A DNA stretch of 64,000 nt from Candidatus Bathyarchaeota archaeon (GCA_026414485.1 JAOAIX010000007.1:32770-96769), one strand, 5' to 3'. Shown: positions 24,294 to 34,514, numbered from the stretch's first letter. Translations and numbers: made by a program. Notes: generated from the sequence alone by a model not told the origin.

Positions 24294-24608
24294 TCAAGTT
24301 GCTGTTTGTTTTTCCTGCAGTTTTTGGTATTCAAGTTTTGTTTGTTTGATTATCTCTTCCATAAAGGGGGGTTCTTGCAGATCTGCAATGACATTATTTA
24401 ATTCATACTTAATCAAATAGGCCATCTGCATAGGTTGAAGAGGTTCAGATGCCCCTGTCTGATAGAGTTTAAGCGCGCGTAGTCCAAATTTCACCATCAA
24501 TTTCTGCAATTCGGCTCTGAGGGTTTCCAATTCATTTCGGCTTTCTGCCATAGTTTGAGAGTATTCTTTTGCTTTTTTGGGGTCAGTTAGGTTATCACGT
24601 TCAGTCAT
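24294..24608 (-). CDS. Small helical (coiled-coil) protein of unknown function
   Basis: A 104-residue protein that is charged and almost entirely helical, with a heptad-like stretch ESRNELETLRAELQKLMVKF and a second helix LEYQKLQEKQ at the end. I do not recognise a family. Its stop is only nine bases from that of the converging MBL gene, and malic enzyme starts divergently upstream. Codon use and a normal ATG support a real gene. Confidence 0.6.
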   Translation of the reverse strand: MTERDNLTDPKKAKEYSQTMAESRNELETLRAELQKLMVKFGLRALKLYQTGASEPLQPMQMAYLIKYELNNVIADLQEPPFMEEIIKQTKLEYQKLQEKQTAT

Positions 24609-24760
24609 TTTTTCACCAATGATTGCTGGTAGTTAGTCTCAGTCCAAACTTATAGCTTTTCCATTTTAGAGAAGTCGTGAAACTATTCTTCAGGCAAAAA
24701 ACCTTTTAACCTCCATTCCTGTTTCACTCTCCTGTAATTTATAACAGGAAAACGCCAACT

Positions 24761-26140
24761 ATGACTTCAACTAACATTAAATCAAAACCAACCGTTGAAG
24801 AATTATTATCCAAAGCTAAAAAACCTGCTCAACTCGCACCTGCTATGCACAGGTTCTATGAGGGCAAAATGCAGGTTATGCCAAAATGTGCCATTACAGG
24901 TCCAACGGATTTCTCAATATGGTACACACCAGGCGTGGCGGCACCATGCCGGGAAATTCACGCTGACCCTGATAAATCATTTGAATTCACTAACCGTTGG
25001 AATAGCGTTGCAGTGGTCACTGATGGTACACGGGTTTTGGGGTTAGGCGATATTGGACCTGAAGCAGCTATGCCTGTTATGGAAGGTAAAGCTATGCTTT
25101 TCAAATATCTAGGCGGAGTGGATGCCTTTCCCATTAGCCTAAAAACCAAAAACCCTGAAGAAATTGTCCGTGTCTGCGAGCTTCTTGAGCCAACTTTTGG
25201 AGGTATAAACCTAGAAGACATCGAGAAACCTAAATGTTTTTACATACTAGAAAAAGCTCGAGAAAAACTTCAGATTCCCGTTTGGCATGATGACCAGCAA
25301 GGAACAGCAACAGTTATTCTCGCGGGTCTAATTAACTCATTTAAAATCGTGGGTAAAAAACCCAAAGAGGTCCTCATAACGTTGATAGGCGCGGGCGCCG
25401 CCAACATACGCACAGCATATGTTCTCCAGCGTTGGGGCGTAAAACCAGCCAACATCATAATGGTAGACACAAAAGGCATAGTACACAAAAACAGAAAAGA
25501 CATCACAAAAGAAGATGACCCTTGGAAATACGAGTTAACCCAAATAACCAACGGCGAGAACAGAACCGGTAACATAGAAGACGCCTTCAAAGACGTCGAT
25601 GCCGTTGTTGCAGCATCTAAACAAGGTCCTGGCACAATTAAATCTGAGTGGATAAAAACCATGGCGGACGACGCCGTAATTTTTGCATGTGCAAATCCTA
25701 TTCCTGAAATTTGGCCTTGGGAAGCTGAAGAAGCGGGAGCACGCATTGTCGCTACGGGTAGAAACGACTTTCCTAATCAAGTCAACAATAGCTTAGGTTT
25801 CCCTGCAATATTCCGCGGTGTTTTAGATGTAAAAGCTAAAACTGTTACAGACGATATGTGCATTGCGGCAGCGCAAGAACTTGCAAAATTCGCAGAAGAA
25901 CGTGGAATCAACGAGAAAGACATTTTACCGAGAATGGAGGAGTGGGAAGTTTTTCCCCGTGAAGCGGTTGCTTGTGCCTTAAAATCAATTGAGCAAGGTG
26001 TTGCACGCGTTAAACCTAGCCGAAACGAGTTGTATGAACGCGCGACAACTATAATTCGAACTGCCAGAGAATCAACAATGCTACTGATGCAGAAAGGTTT
26101 GATTAAAGCGCCTCCAAAAGAGAGCGACCTGCTGAAATAA
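24761..26140 (+). CDS. NAD(P)-dependent malic enzyme
   Basis: A 459-residue malic enzyme, oxidatively decarboxylating malate to pyruvate. The N-terminal catalytic domain carries YTPGVAAPCREI, GDIGPEAAMPVMEGKAMLFK and the metal-binding WHDDQQGTATV. The Rossmann dinucleotide motif is IGAGAANIRTAY, and the ANPIPEIWPWEA block and ATGRNDFPNQVNN complete the active site. The coenzyme preference cannot be read reliably. Length matches the short bacterial/archaeal form without the phosphotransacetylase domain. It is a single gene with its own promoter and probably supplies NAD(P)H and pyruvate. Confidence 0.93.
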   Translation: MTSTNIKSKPTVEELLSKAKKPAQLAPAMHRFYEGKMQVMPKCAITGPTDFSIWYTPGVAAPCREIHADPDKSFEFTNRWNSVAVVTDGTRVLGLGDIGPEAAMPVMEGKAMLFKYLGGVDAFPISLKTKNPEEIVRVCELLEPTFGGINLEDIEKPKCFYILEKAREKLQIPVWHDDQQGTATVILAGLINSFKIVGKKPKEVLITLIGAGAANIRTAYVLQRWGVKPANIIMVDTKGIVHKNRKDITKEDDPWKYELTQITNGENRTGNIEDAFKDVDAVVAASKQGPGTIKSEWIKTMADDAVIFACANPIPEIWPWEAEEAGARIVATGRNDFPNQVNNSLGFPAIFRGVLDVKAKTVTDDMCIAAAQELAKFAEERGINEKDILPRMEEWEVFPREAVACALKSIEQGVARVKPSRNELYERATTIIRTARESTMLLMQKGLIKAPPKESDLLK

Positions 26141-26233
26141 GATTTCTTCGTCCCTCTTTCTTCTATTCAGTTTTTTGAGGAAAATTATTTAAGTGCTCCT
26201 AAACTAAAATAAGGAAGGCGGGGAAATGGCAAA

Positions 26234-26746
26234 ATGCGCTTAGATTATACCTTTTACGTTTTAGCTGTAGTGTTCTTCTCAATAACAGCTCTTTCTTTTG
26301 TCTTGGTTACCGAACAAAACGGACGTAACCTTTACGTAATGTCCACGGCAATTGTAGGTATCTTATGTGGCGTTATTGGCTTTTTTATGAGGCCAAAACC
26401 GCAAACAAAAACAACGTCTCAAGAGACATCTGCTGCGCCCCCTCAAGAGGCGCCACAACCAACTTTAACCGTTGCCACACCTGCTGCCCCTTCCACTAAA
26501 ACTCCAGTTGTTGAACCTCAAGAAAAGCCCTCTGTAGTCACGACTGATGCTGCTTTAGAACTTACTCAAATAAGAGGGATAAGCAAAGTAAGAGCTGACC
26601 AGTTGAGGGCGAACGGCATAGAAAATCTCAAAGCTCTATCTGAAGCATCACCCGAAGTTTTAGCTGAAAAGCTCCAGGTTTCACCTAAAATCGTCAAAAT
26701 GTGGATTGGAAGTGCCAAGAAACTGATAAAATCAAACACCGTTTGA
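26234..26746 (+). CDS. Membrane protein with C-terminal helix-hairpin-helix domain
   Basis: A 170-residue protein with two transmembrane helices (about 6-25 and 34-52), a long Pro/Ala/Thr/Gln-rich linker (about 55-112) and a C-terminal double helix-hairpin-helix-like domain (LTQIRGISKVRADQLRANGI, then LQVSPKIVKMWIGSAKKL). Such domains resemble those of DUF4332 and Pol beta-like proteins and bind DNA or proteins. I infer a soluble domain tethered to the membrane; the role is unknown. It is a single gene downstream of malic enzyme. Confidence 0.7.
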   Translation: MRLDYTFYVLAVVFFSITALSFVLVTEQNGRNLYVMSTAIVGILCGVIGFFMRPKPQTKTTSQETSAAPPQEAPQPTLTVATPAAPSTKTPVVEPQEKPSVVTTDAALELTQIRGISKVRADQLRANGIENLKALSEASPEVLAEKLQVSPKIVKMWIGSAKKLIKSNTV

Positions 26747-26768
26747 TTTAGCCACTACGGATTAGACT

Positions 26769-27017
26769 TTACAATAATTTTACTATATTTCTTTTTTCTA
26801 GGCGCTTAAGTGCATCTAGGAATTCGTTTCTTTTTTCTCCAGCTAAGTTGAGGTGATGCATTATGTCCTTAATGGAGACTTCAACTTTGCCAAAATTTTC
26901 ATGATGCTTGTGAAGATGCTTTACAATTAAGCGTTCAACTTTTCCGCATCGCCACGTCGTGTTTCTCAGTAGAACAACCAGATTTCTCATGAAGGGCTGT
27001 TCGCTGCTTTGCTGCAT
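26769..27017 (-). CDS. Small winged-helix-like protein
   Basis: About 82 residues, predicted helical with a likely winged-helix layout: KVERLIVKHLHKHHENFG, then VSIKDIMHHLNL and a final DALKRLEKRNIVKLL resembling a recognition helix plus wing. I use ATG 27017, preceded by GGAAG; the in-frame ATG at 27068 would add a basic 17-residue leader. It could be a small transcription factor. It converges with the membrane-HhH gene at a 22-base gap. Family not recognised. Confidence 0.6.
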   Translation of the reverse strand: MQQSSEQPFMRNLVVLLRNTTWRCGKVERLIVKHLHKHHENFGKVEVSIKDIMHHLNLAGEKRNEFLDALKRLEKRNIVKLL

Positions 27018-27130
27018 AGCCAACTTCCTTTTACCTTTACTATGAAGGAAACTAACGTTTTTAAGCATTTTGTCCGCCAGCTTCTTTCATACGACAATAG
27101 ACTTTTAGCCATAACGGGTTTATTTTTGAT

Positions 27131-27580
27131 TCAGAGGTTTTTCTTTAAGTATAACCCATGCCCCGTGGGATAGTAATTCTCAAGTTTAGCAATTTTCCTA
27201 TAACCTGCCTTTTCATACAGACTTAATGCTGCAACGTTGTCTTCTCGTACCTCCAAATAGCACGAGGTGACCCTTTGTGCCCTGAATATATCTTCAATAG
27301 CCTGTAGCAGTTGTTGCGCCACGCCTCTGCGCTGAAACTTTGGCGTCACGTCGACGGTAAGTATGTGTCCTATAGAAGCACTCTGATTAACTTCTATTGC
27401 GCCTATGATGAACCCTGCCACTTCATGGTTCACTCTTGCAATTAAACCTACAGAATTATAAGCAGTAAGTAAGATTCCAAGTTCATTCTTTGAAAAAGCT
27501 TCCTTTTTAAAGCACTGCCTTTCTATCTCATGCAACTCTTCAAGAAGCCCACTTGTTGCATATTCAATTGTTATTTCCAT
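27131..27580 (-). CDS. rimI: GNAT acetyltransferase, RimI-like
   Basis: A 149-residue GNAT-fold N-acetyltransferase. The acetyl-CoA-binding loop is FQRRGVAQQLL at residues 82-92, preceded by the strand ILTVDVTP, and followed by YLEVREDNVAALSLYEKAGY, the conserved C-terminal block of the RimI/ArdI group. Archaeal homologues acetylate protein N-termini. It is a cytoplasmic protein. It lies downstream of a membrane-protein gene in the same orientation, 61 bases away. Confidence 0.85.
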   Translation of the reverse strand: MEITIEYATSGLLEELHEIERQCFKKEAFSKNELGILLTAYNSVGLIARVNHEVAGFIIGAIEVNQSASIGHILTVDVTPKFQRRGVAQQLLQAIEDIFRAQRVTSCYLEVREDNVAALSLYEKAGYRKIAKLENYYPTGHGLYLKKNL

Positions 27581-27641
27581 TTAGTTGCCTTAAATAAAAA
27601 TACGGTAAAGCAAAATTTTAGGCTTTTTGCAAAGAAACCGC

Positions 27642-28691
27642 TTATTTGGCTTTAAAAACAGGTTTTAGCTCTATCCACTGTTGTGCAGCAAAACCGAACC
27701 CTACTCGTATCCACAGTGTGATTATCCGACTTAGAACTGTTGCGGTTGCGCTGATGCCTGCGGGCACACCCATGGATGCATAAAGTGTGGTCATGGTTAT
27801 CTCAGGCAGTCCAACCTCAAAGGGTACACCTACTGGAATGGATTTGACGGCAACAACTATTGAAGACGTTATGAAGATTACTGTCCAAGAAACTTGAAAG
27901 CCTAAAGAAAGAAAGACAAGATACGGAATTGCGAGGCTAGAAATCCAATTTAACACGAGCATAATGGTTGGCAGGATCAATGCTTGAGGTTTCCTTGCAA
28001 ATTCTTTCATTGAGTCGTGGAACATTTTTGTTGCCTTCAATGTTTCCTCTCTGAGAGCGGCGAATTTTTCTTTCCACCTGCCTCTGCTTACGAATTCTCC
28101 TATCTTTATTAGACCATTAATTATTTTTGTGCTCCAGTTTTCTTTCCATGAAATTACCAGCAGTACGCACAGGATAGCAGTTATGGCAACAGTGAAAAGC
28201 ACAATTGCATTGAAGATAAGAGGGTTAATAGCTGAAGCATCAAAAAGAAAGATAATTCCCATCAGCAGAACTGCAACGTTGATAGTCATCCCCAAAATTC
28301 TTTGAGTGACCACTGAGGCGACTGTTTTGCCGCTAGTGCCGTTTTGTTCTCTGTTAACAAGATATATCCTGCAGACTTCCCCTGCAATTGACTCTGCTGG
28401 AATAACAAGATCCATAAATATGCCATACCATGTGTAGAGAAAAGAACGTATAATAGAGATTTTGACTTTGAGAGCACTTAGTATAGCTCGCCAAGAGACA
28501 GCGTAGAAAAAAACTTCTATGAATCCTACAAGCACCGCCGCTGAATAGAACCAGAGGTTGGCGGTCTGCGCCGTAGATATGATTTCCAGAATGTTGACGT
28601 TGAAGAGCAGAATGTATCCAAAAAAGGCAGCTATTCCAATTATGGGCAACAGTATTGTCTTGCGTGTCAGTTGGGGTTTCGGCGTATCCAT
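27642..28691 (-). CDS. Flippase-like integral membrane protein (UPF0104/LPG synthase TM domain)
   Basis: A 349-residue protein with about eight transmembrane helices and the family motifs FFYAVSWRAIL, PAESIAGEVCRIYL and VPVGVPFEVGLPEITMTTLY (the last as SIPVGVPFEVGLPE). It belongs to the group related to the membrane part of lysylphosphatidylglycerol synthase, thought to move or modify lipids or glycolipids. No catalytic C-terminal domain is fused. The substrate is unknown. It is co-oriented with the TrmB-type regulator upstream, 86 bases away. Confidence 0.85.
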   Translation of the reverse strand: MDTPKPQLTRKTILLPIIGIAAFFGYILLFNVNILEIISTAQTANLWFYSAAVLVGFIEVFFYAVSWRAILSALKVKISIIRSFLYTWYGIFMDLVIPAESIAGEVCRIYLVNREQNGTSGKTVASVVTQRILGMTINVAVLLMGIIFLFDASAINPLIFNAIVLFTVAITAILCVLLVISWKENWSTKIINGLIKIGEFVSRGRWKEKFAALREETLKATKMFHDSMKEFARKPQALILPTIMLVLNWISSLAIPYLVFLSLGFQVSWTVIFITSSIVVAVKSIPVGVPFEVGLPEITMTTLYASMGVPAGISATATVLSRIITLWIRVGFGFAAQQWIELKPVFKAK

Positions 28692-28777
28692 TGGTTTTCG
28701 CAGCCTAATCGATAATCGCAGAATGATGTTGAGCTCGATTATATGCTTTGTCCTGAATAGTCGCTGTCGCCCCTTTT

Positions 28778-29692
28778 TTAAGCATTGCCTTTTGTATGTA
28801 GATTAATCCGCGCTACAGAAGGGTTAGTTTGCAGTTTATGATTAACTGTTTTTTTCAGAGTTAAGTTATTTGGTTGCAGCTCTTTCCTTTTTCCCAGAGG
28901 TATGCTTTTTGAGGCCTTGTTCCATATCTCTTCAAAATAGTTTAAAGCTAAATTTACAATAACCCTGTTACTTGACCACAGAGAGGAAGGTGAGTTGCCA
29001 GCAGGTGCTGAAATGCATATGCTTACTTCCCTTTTGTCCAGTATAGCCATTGTGATGGGTGCAGGAGGACTGACAAATCTAACTTCGTATAACGGGTGCT
29101 TCTGCAAAGTTTTTACATAACTCGGCAAACTTTTTCCATTTGGTGGTCTTTCTGTAATTGATTTTATTCTTACGCCGCGGTGAAGTGCTTTCTTAAAGTC
29201 AGATAATCCGTTTGATGTAACTCCATCAAAAGCTTCCCATGTTCCAACAGAATCAATGCTTACTTGAGATGCACGAGTTCCGTTCATGAGCTTCTTGAAG
29301 AGGAGTGATAATTCCGATATAATTAACAACTGGGGTTCTTCTTGTGCAGTAAAGGTCGTTTTGAGGTCGTCTTCCTTAAGATGGTTCAGAAGCTCAGTAG
29401 TTTTTTTTGTTAATTTTTCCTGTTCCTCTATATGGTGCTGAAGTAGACTATAAACGCCCTTTTTTATTGGAACAGCATGATATTTAGTTGGATTAGAAAT
29501 TACCTGTTCAACAAGACCCATTTTTTGAAGAGACGGCATAATTCGGTAGACATCTTGTCGGGCCAAGTTTGACATTTTTGAGATAGATTTTATCGTCGCG
29601 CAGTCTAACCTGCAAAGAGCAAGATACGCTTTGGCTTGAACTAGTGTTAAGCCTAAGTCCATCAACGTTTGGAGATACTCATCCTGCAGCAT
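28778..29692 (-). CDS. TrmB-type transcriptional regulator
   Basis: A 304-residue regulator. The N-terminal winged helix (MDLGLTLVQAKAYLALCRLD, then NLARQDVYRIMPSLQKMGLV) is of the TrmB type and is followed by a coiled coil around residues 85-110 and a C-terminal effector domain of PLD-like fold (LLFKKLMNGTRASQVSIDSV). In the family, sugars or other metabolites bind there. It is divergent from the second beta-propeller protein gene with a 141-base gap, mirroring the Lrp pair next to paralogue 1. A second TrmB-type regulator precedes the repeat protein at 48.3 kb. Confidence 0.83.
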   Translation of the reverse strand: MLQDEYLQTLMDLGLTLVQAKAYLALCRLDCATIKSISKMSNLARQDVYRIMPSLQKMGLVEQVISNPTKYHAVPIKKGVYSLLQHHIEEQEKLTKKTTELLNHLKEDDLKTTFTAQEEPQLLIISELSLLFKKLMNGTRASQVSIDSVGTWEAFDGVTSNGLSDFKKALHRGVRIKSITERPPNGKSLPSYVKTLQKHPLYEVRFVSPPAPITMAILDKREVSICISAPAGNSPSSLWSSNRVIVNLALNYFEEIWNKASKSIPLGKRKELQPNNLTLKKTVNHKLQTNPSVARINLHTKGNA

Positions 29693-29833
29693 TCAGGTGC
29701 TCTCCGTTCTTAAGTGGGAGCAAATATGACCCTTTTTAGTTTTAAGCTTTCGCATTGTCGTCAGTACTACTGATTACAAACGCTTAAAAAAATTTTCAAC
29801 TGACTACTTCCAGTAAAAGGAGAAACAAAAAAT

Positions 29834-32356
29834 ATGAAAGACAAAAAACAATTTTCCAAATCCGCCATTGTTGTCACAATAATACTGATGCTGGCTGCTA
29901 CTTCAATATTTGCAACAGTACCATTTGCATCCGCTGAAACCAAGATGGTTGAAACATTCTCTTTTATTGCTGCTGCACCCAACCCAGTAGGTGTAGGTCA
30001 AAATCTGCTTGTTACATTTAGACTCGACAAGGTTTCACCCAACGCAGGTGCCTTAGGCGCAGGCACAATGTTCACAGGCTTTACAGTTAAAATCACTTTA
30101 CCTGACGGCTCAGTCTTCAACAAAACAGGTCTTACTACTGACTCTACTAGTAATGGCTGGTTTATCTATGTGCCTACAATGGTAGGTCAATACAAACTAC
30201 AAACCATTTTCCCTGGGCAGCGCATCAACGGGTCATCATTCAGCCTATTTGGGTTATCCGTCTATGATAACACCTACCTCCCCAGCCAAAGTCCCGAGAT
30301 CACAGTTAACGTAACAAGTGAACCTGTTTTGCCGATGCCAAATAACCCCCTCCCAACAGGGTATTGGACAACCCCAATTTACGGCGAGAATAAAGGTTGG
30401 AACGAAATTGCGGATAACTGGTTAATGGAAGGCTACGATTTCATGACCCGCTCTTTTGGTAGCGGAAACAACGCTTTTGCTCCATACACAATAGCGCCAA
30501 ACAGTGCACATATACTTTGGACTAAACAAATTATGCTTGGCGGGCTTGTCGGTGGGCCTTTCGGCGACGTGAACTACTACCAAGGCTTATCGTACGAAGA
30601 ACACTATAACCCCCTCATACTTGATGGAAAAATAATCTTCACAGAACACTATCTAGACCAATCCGTCGTTTACCAAACTCGGTGTGTTAACTTATACACA
30701 GGCGAAGATGTATGGATCCTAAACGATGTTAGCATAAAATTCGCGCAAGTGGTTAACATAGATACTCCAAATGAACATGGCGCGCTTGCATACCTCTGGG
30801 ATACAGGTCCAGGCGGTTTATTCTCCGCACCAAGCACAACATGGAAAATGTACGATGCCTACACAGGTAGATACATGTGCAGTATAGCAAACGTGACGTG
30901 GGGTGGTCCAGGAGGCTTCGGTGTTTCTACTGCAATACCTGGACCAAAAGGCGAAATACTTGCATACACTCTTGACTCAACTAGAAACAGGATGATTCTT
31001 TGGAACTCAACTAAAGTTCTCTACAACCCAACCTTCCTCGACACATGGGGACCAACAATCGGAGAAACATATGATGGCAACAGGGGAATCGAATGGAACG
31101 TGTCAATACCTCCTGTTATTCCTGGGACTTCACTTCAAGAAGTCAAAGATGGTTATGCCTTTGCAACTTACGCTGACAACTCTGTAGTTCCGCCTACTCA
31201 TGTGGACGTAATGTATGACGTAAGTCAAATGAAGAAAGACTCAAACGGAAACTACCCTACCACACTTAGCCCCTTGTGGACTGCTAATCGAACAGGCATA
31301 TTGGAAACATATTACATTCCAGGACCAATAGGCAGCGGCATTTACACAATGTACGACGAAGCCAGACTGATAATGCACGCTTACAGTCTCAGAACAGGCG
31401 CCGAACTTTGGTCAACCGAACCTTACACCAGCGGATGGGCAAGCTTCAACTGGCAATGGCAAATCGCATATGACAAACTCTTTGTGTCCGGATACGACGG
31501 GCACGTTCGCGCTTACGATACCTCTAATGGCAGACTGCTATGGGACTACTACTTTGGAAGCGCAGGCTACGAAACACCCTATGGTACCTATCCAGTCTAT
31601 TCCGGCTTCACAATTGCTGACGGAAAACTCTACGTAACTAACGATGAACACTCCCCCGACAGCGTTCCTTGGAGAGGTGGCAAACTGTGGTGTCTTGACG
31701 TCAACACAGGTGATTTGATCTGGAGCATATCCGGCAAATTACGTATGGGTGCCATCTCTAACGGATACTATACTACACTCAACTCCCTAGATGGAAAAAT
31801 CTACACCTTCGGCAAAGGCCCAAGCAAGACAACAGTCTCAGCTCCTCAAATTGCAGCGCCATTAGGAACACCAATAGTTATCACAGGCACAGTTACTGAC
31901 CAGTCACCTGGTTCAAAAGATACACCAGCAATTTCCGACGCTGATATGAGCGCATGGATGGAGTATCTTCATCAGCAGAAGCCCATGCCTGCTAATGCAA
32001 AAGGTGTCGAAGTCAAACTGACTGCAATAGATCCAAATGGTAACTTACAAAATATCGGAACAGCCACAACAGACTTAGCTGGGAGCTTCGGCATAAGCTG
32101 GATTCCCCCTGTAGAAGGGTTATACCAAATCACTGCGACCTTTGAAGGCACAAACTCTTACGCCGGCTCATTTGCAACAACTTACATGACAGTTGGTTCA
32201 GCTGCTGTTGCTACGTCTCCGTCTGTTTCGCCGTCAGTTGTTCCTGAGCCTGAGTCTTCGGCACCGGCTGTTGACATCTACGTGGTTGCTGCTGTAATCG
32301 TCATCGTCATAGTTGTCATCGCAGTCGTAGCGGTCTTCCTAAGAAAACGCAAATAA
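29834..32356 (+). CDS. Large secreted, membrane-anchored PQQ-like beta-propeller protein (paralogue 2)
   Basis: An 840-residue paralogue of the protein at 19.7 kb, with the same order: signal peptide (residues about 10-35, ending ASAET), Ig-like domain (APNPVGVGQNLLVTF), propeller blades (NLYTGEDVWIL, DAYTGRYMCSI, SLRTGAELWS, DTSNGRLLWDYYFG, DVNTGDLIWSI), a second Ig-like domain, Ser/Pro-rich linker and C-terminal helix ending RKRK. The phrases TDQSPGSKDTPAISDADMSAW and VVPEPE are nearly identical in both, pointing to duplication. It probably forms part of the cell surface. A TrmB-type regulator gene diverges from it. Confidence 0.88.
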   Translation: MKDKKQFSKSAIVVTIILMLAATSIFATVPFASAETKMVETFSFIAAAPNPVGVGQNLLVTFRLDKVSPNAGALGAGTMFTGFTVKITLPDGSVFNKTGLTTDSTSNGWFIYVPTMVGQYKLQTIFPGQRINGSSFSLFGLSVYDNTYLPSQSPEITVNVTSEPVLPMPNNPLPTGYWTTPIYGENKGWNEIADNWLMEGYDFMTRSFGSGNNAFAPYTIAPNSAHILWTKQIMLGGLVGGPFGDVNYYQGLSYEEHYNPLILDGKIIFTEHYLDQSVVYQTRCVNLYTGEDVWILNDVSIKFAQVVNIDTPNEHGALAYLWDTGPGGLFSAPSTTWKMYDAYTGRYMCSIANVTWGGPGGFGVSTAIPGPKGEILAYTLDSTRNRMILWNSTKVLYNPTFLDTWGPTIGETYDGNRGIEWNVSIPPVIPGTSLQEVKDGYAFATYADNSVVPPTHVDVMYDVSQMKKDSNGNYPTTLSPLWTANRTGILETYYIPGPIGSGIYTMYDEARLIMHAYSLRTGAELWSTEPYTSGWASFNWQWQIAYDKLFVSGYDGHVRAYDTSNGRLLWDYYFGSAGYETPYGTYPVYSGFTIADGKLYVTNDEHSPDSVPWRGGKLWCLDVNTGDLIWSISGKLRMGAISNGYYTTLNSLDGKIYTFGKGPSKTTVSAPQIAAPLGTPIVITGTVTDQSPGSKDTPAISDADMSAWMEYLHQQKPMPANAKGVEVKLTAIDPNGNLQNIGTATTDLAGSFGISWIPPVEGLYQITATFEGTNSYAGSFATTYMTVGSAAVATSPSVSPSVVPEPESSAPAVDIYVVAAVIVIVIVVIAVVAVFLRKRK

Positions 32357-32370
32357 CCCCTCCAGCCCCT

Positions 32371-32378
32371 TCTTTTTT
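32371..32378 (+). terminator. T-run after paralogue 2
   Basis: A short pyrimidine run TCTTTTTT about 15 bases after the stop is a plausible archaeal terminator. pyrG converges from the other side. Confidence 0.3.
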
Positions 32379-32451
32379 ACTTACAAGTGAATAACTTAAA
32401 GAACATAGCTAAGAATTGCCAAAAAGATAAAAGCAACACTGTATATAAAAA

Positions 32452-34080
32452 TCAGGAAAAGGTAGGCTTCGGTTTTCCCATCTTTTTACTTAGGCATGCA
32501 GCAATGAAGCCGTAGTATTCAGGTGACGCTTTACCTAGTCGACTTTTGAATTCACCGTGAAACTGTGACGCAAAAAAGAAGTAGTGGTTTGGCAGTTCTA
32601 GTGTTTCCATTCTTCGTCCATCAGTACTTTTACCTGAAAAAACTAATCCGTTTTTGGTTAGAATTTCGCGGTAGTCAAGATTGACTTCGAATCTGTGGCG
32701 GTGTCTTTCTTGAATTTCTTCAGCTTTATATAGGTTGTATGCCATAGTGCCTTTTTCGAGTATTATTTTATGTGCACCAAGTCGCATTGTGGCTCCTTTA
32801 TATTCGATACCACGTTGTTCAGGCATCAGGTCTATGACGGGATGGGGTGTGTTGGCGTTGATTTCTGTGCTATTTGCGTCTTTTAGGTTGCAGACGTTTC
32901 TTGCGAATTCAATAGTTGCTAGCTGAAAACCGTAACATATGCCAAGGAATGGTATATCATTTTCACGTGCAAATTTTATCGCTGCAATTTTTCCTTCAGT
33001 GCCACGAGGTCCGAAACCGTAGGGAACAAAAACGCCGTCGTAGTTTTTGAGGTCAGAGATGCATTCTGGATTTTGTTCAAATTTCTCTGCCTCAAGGTAT
33101 GTTATAAAGACACGACTTTTGCAGGCTGCGCCGGCGTGACGTAACGCTTCGCTCATACTGACGTAGCTGTCGGTTAAACCTGCGTATTTGCCTACCAAAG
33201 CGATGTTTACTTCGTGGTCAGGTTTGATGATGGTGTCGACGAATTGTTTCCACTCTGTAAAATCTGCGCTTTCGCATTTGTGTCCGAAGCGTTGGCATAT
33301 GAAGTCGCCCATGCCCTGTTTGTCGAGGATTAAGGGTACTTGGTAGACTGAATCTGCATTGTAACTGCAAAATACTGCGTTTTCAGGGATGGTTCCAAAC
33401 AAGGCAATTTTGCGTAATGCTTCTGCGTCAATCATTTTTTGGCTTCGGGCGACAATTATGTCGGGTTGAATACCGATGCGACGCAATTCGTTGACGCTGT
33501 GTTGGAGAGGTTTAGTTTTCATCTCCATAGTGACGTCCAGTATTGGGACCAATGCAACATGAACATAAAGTGTATTTTCGTAGCCTTCTTCTAGGCGCAT
33601 TTGCCTTATTGCTTCCAGAAATGGTAAGCCTTCAATGTCGCCGACTGTGCCCCCTACTTCAGTGAGGACGACTTCTGCATTTGAAGTTCGCGCTATTGCA
33701 CGTAGGCGGTTTTTTATTTCATTTGTGACGTGGGGAACAATTTGCACACATCTGCCTAAGAAGTCGCCGCGGCGCTCCTTTTCAATTACAGATTTGTAAA
33801 CTAGACCTGTGGTGATGTTGTTTTCTTGTTTTAGGCTCAAATCTAGAAATCGTTCGTACCAGCCTAGGTCTAAGTCTGTTTCGCCTCCGTCATCAGTGAC
33901 AAAAACTTCGCCATGCATGTATGGGTTCATGGTTCCCGCGTCAACGTTTACATACGGATCAATTTTTATAACGGTGACTTTCAATCCACGTGTTTGAAGC
34001 ATTTTGCCAATTGAAGAAGTTAATATGCCCTTTCCAACGGAACTTAAAACTCCGCCTGTAACGAAAATGTATTTTGCCAT
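32452..34080 (-). CDS. pyrG: CTP synthase
   Basis: A 542-residue CTP synthase that aminates UTP with glutamine nitrogen. The N-terminal amidoligase domain starts with [20 protein letters not shown] (P-loop) and contains [11 protein letters not shown] and the [10 protein letters not shown] block. The C-terminal class I glutaminase has its catalytic cysteine near residue 379 in [11 protein letters not shown] and the HGEF region near the end. Length is typical. It is on the same strand as pyrB, 2.8 kb away, so pyrimidine genes are loosely grouped here while pyrI is far off. Confidence 0.96.
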   Translation of the reverse strand: MAKYIFVTGGVLSSVGKGILTSSIGKMLQTRGLKVTVIKIDPYVNVDAGTMNPYMHGEVFVTDDGGETDLDLGWYERFLDLSLKQENNITTGLVYKSVIEKERRGDFLGRCVQIVPHVTNEIKNRLRAIARTSNAEVVLTEVGGTVGDIEGLPFLEAIRQMRLEEGYENTLYVHVALVPILDVTMEMKTKPLQHSVNELRRIGIQPDIIVARSQKMIDAEALRKIALFGTIPENAVFCSYNADSVYQVPLILDKQGMGDFICQRFGHKCESADFTEWKQFVDTIIKPDHEVNIALVGKYAGLTDSYVSMSEALRHAGAACKSRVFITYLEAEKFEQNPECISDLKNYDGVFVPYGFGPRGTEGKIAAIKFARENDIPFLGICYGFQLATIEFARNVCNLKDANSTEINANTPHPVIDLMPEQRGIEYKGATMRLGAHKIILEKGTMAYNLYKAEEIQERHRHRFEVNLDYREILTKNGLVFSGKSTDGRRMETLELPNHYFFFASQFHGEFKSRLGKASPEYYGFIAACLSKKMGKPKPTFS

Positions 34081-34223
34081 CCGTGTATTTACCCCGTTAA
34101 TAGACTACACCTTTCACTCTGTTGTAATATAACTTTTTTTGTGAGCAAGAGTGAATAAGCGTTTGATTTCTTCTCACTAAACTTTTGGCTGTTTAAACAA
34201 GAAAAACAGAAATACTTTGTGTC

Positions 34224-34514
34224 TTAGAGGTTTCTGCGTTGGCGCATAACTGCACGCACAAGGAGCCACATCCCCACAGCAATTATGGCAAGTGGCCACC
34301 ATGGAATATGTATGTTCCACACGTCAGAAATTAAGAAACTAAAACCTATAATTATGATTATTAAGCCCGCAATTAAAGCGCCTGTCCCTGATCCGTGACG
34401 GTGATAGCGTGTTTCTCTAAGCACTTTTGAATGCTTGATAAGTGTAGCACCACACTTGACGCAAAAGTTTGCCTCGTCAGGATTTAATTGTCCGCATTTA
34501 TAGCAGTGGACCAT
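34224..34514 (-). CDS. Zinc-ribbon membrane protein
   Basis: A 96-residue protein starting with a zinc ribbon (CYKCGQLNPDEANFCVKCGA), then a short basic segment and two transmembrane helices (about 42-60 and 67-85; WNIHIPWWPLAII between them), ending RAVMRQRRNL. The ATG at 34514 is chosen because it directly precedes the zinc ribbon; a 13-residue hydrophobic extension from 34553 is unlikely. Such proteins are frequent in archaea; the role is unknown. The gene is divergent from the HTH/NrdD-like gene, 149 bases apart. Confidence 0.75.
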   Translation of the reverse strand: MVHCYKCGQLNPDEANFCVKCGATLIKHSKVLRETRYHRHGSGTGALIAGLIIIIIGFSFLISDVWNIHIPWWPLAIIAVGMWLLVRAVMRQRRNL

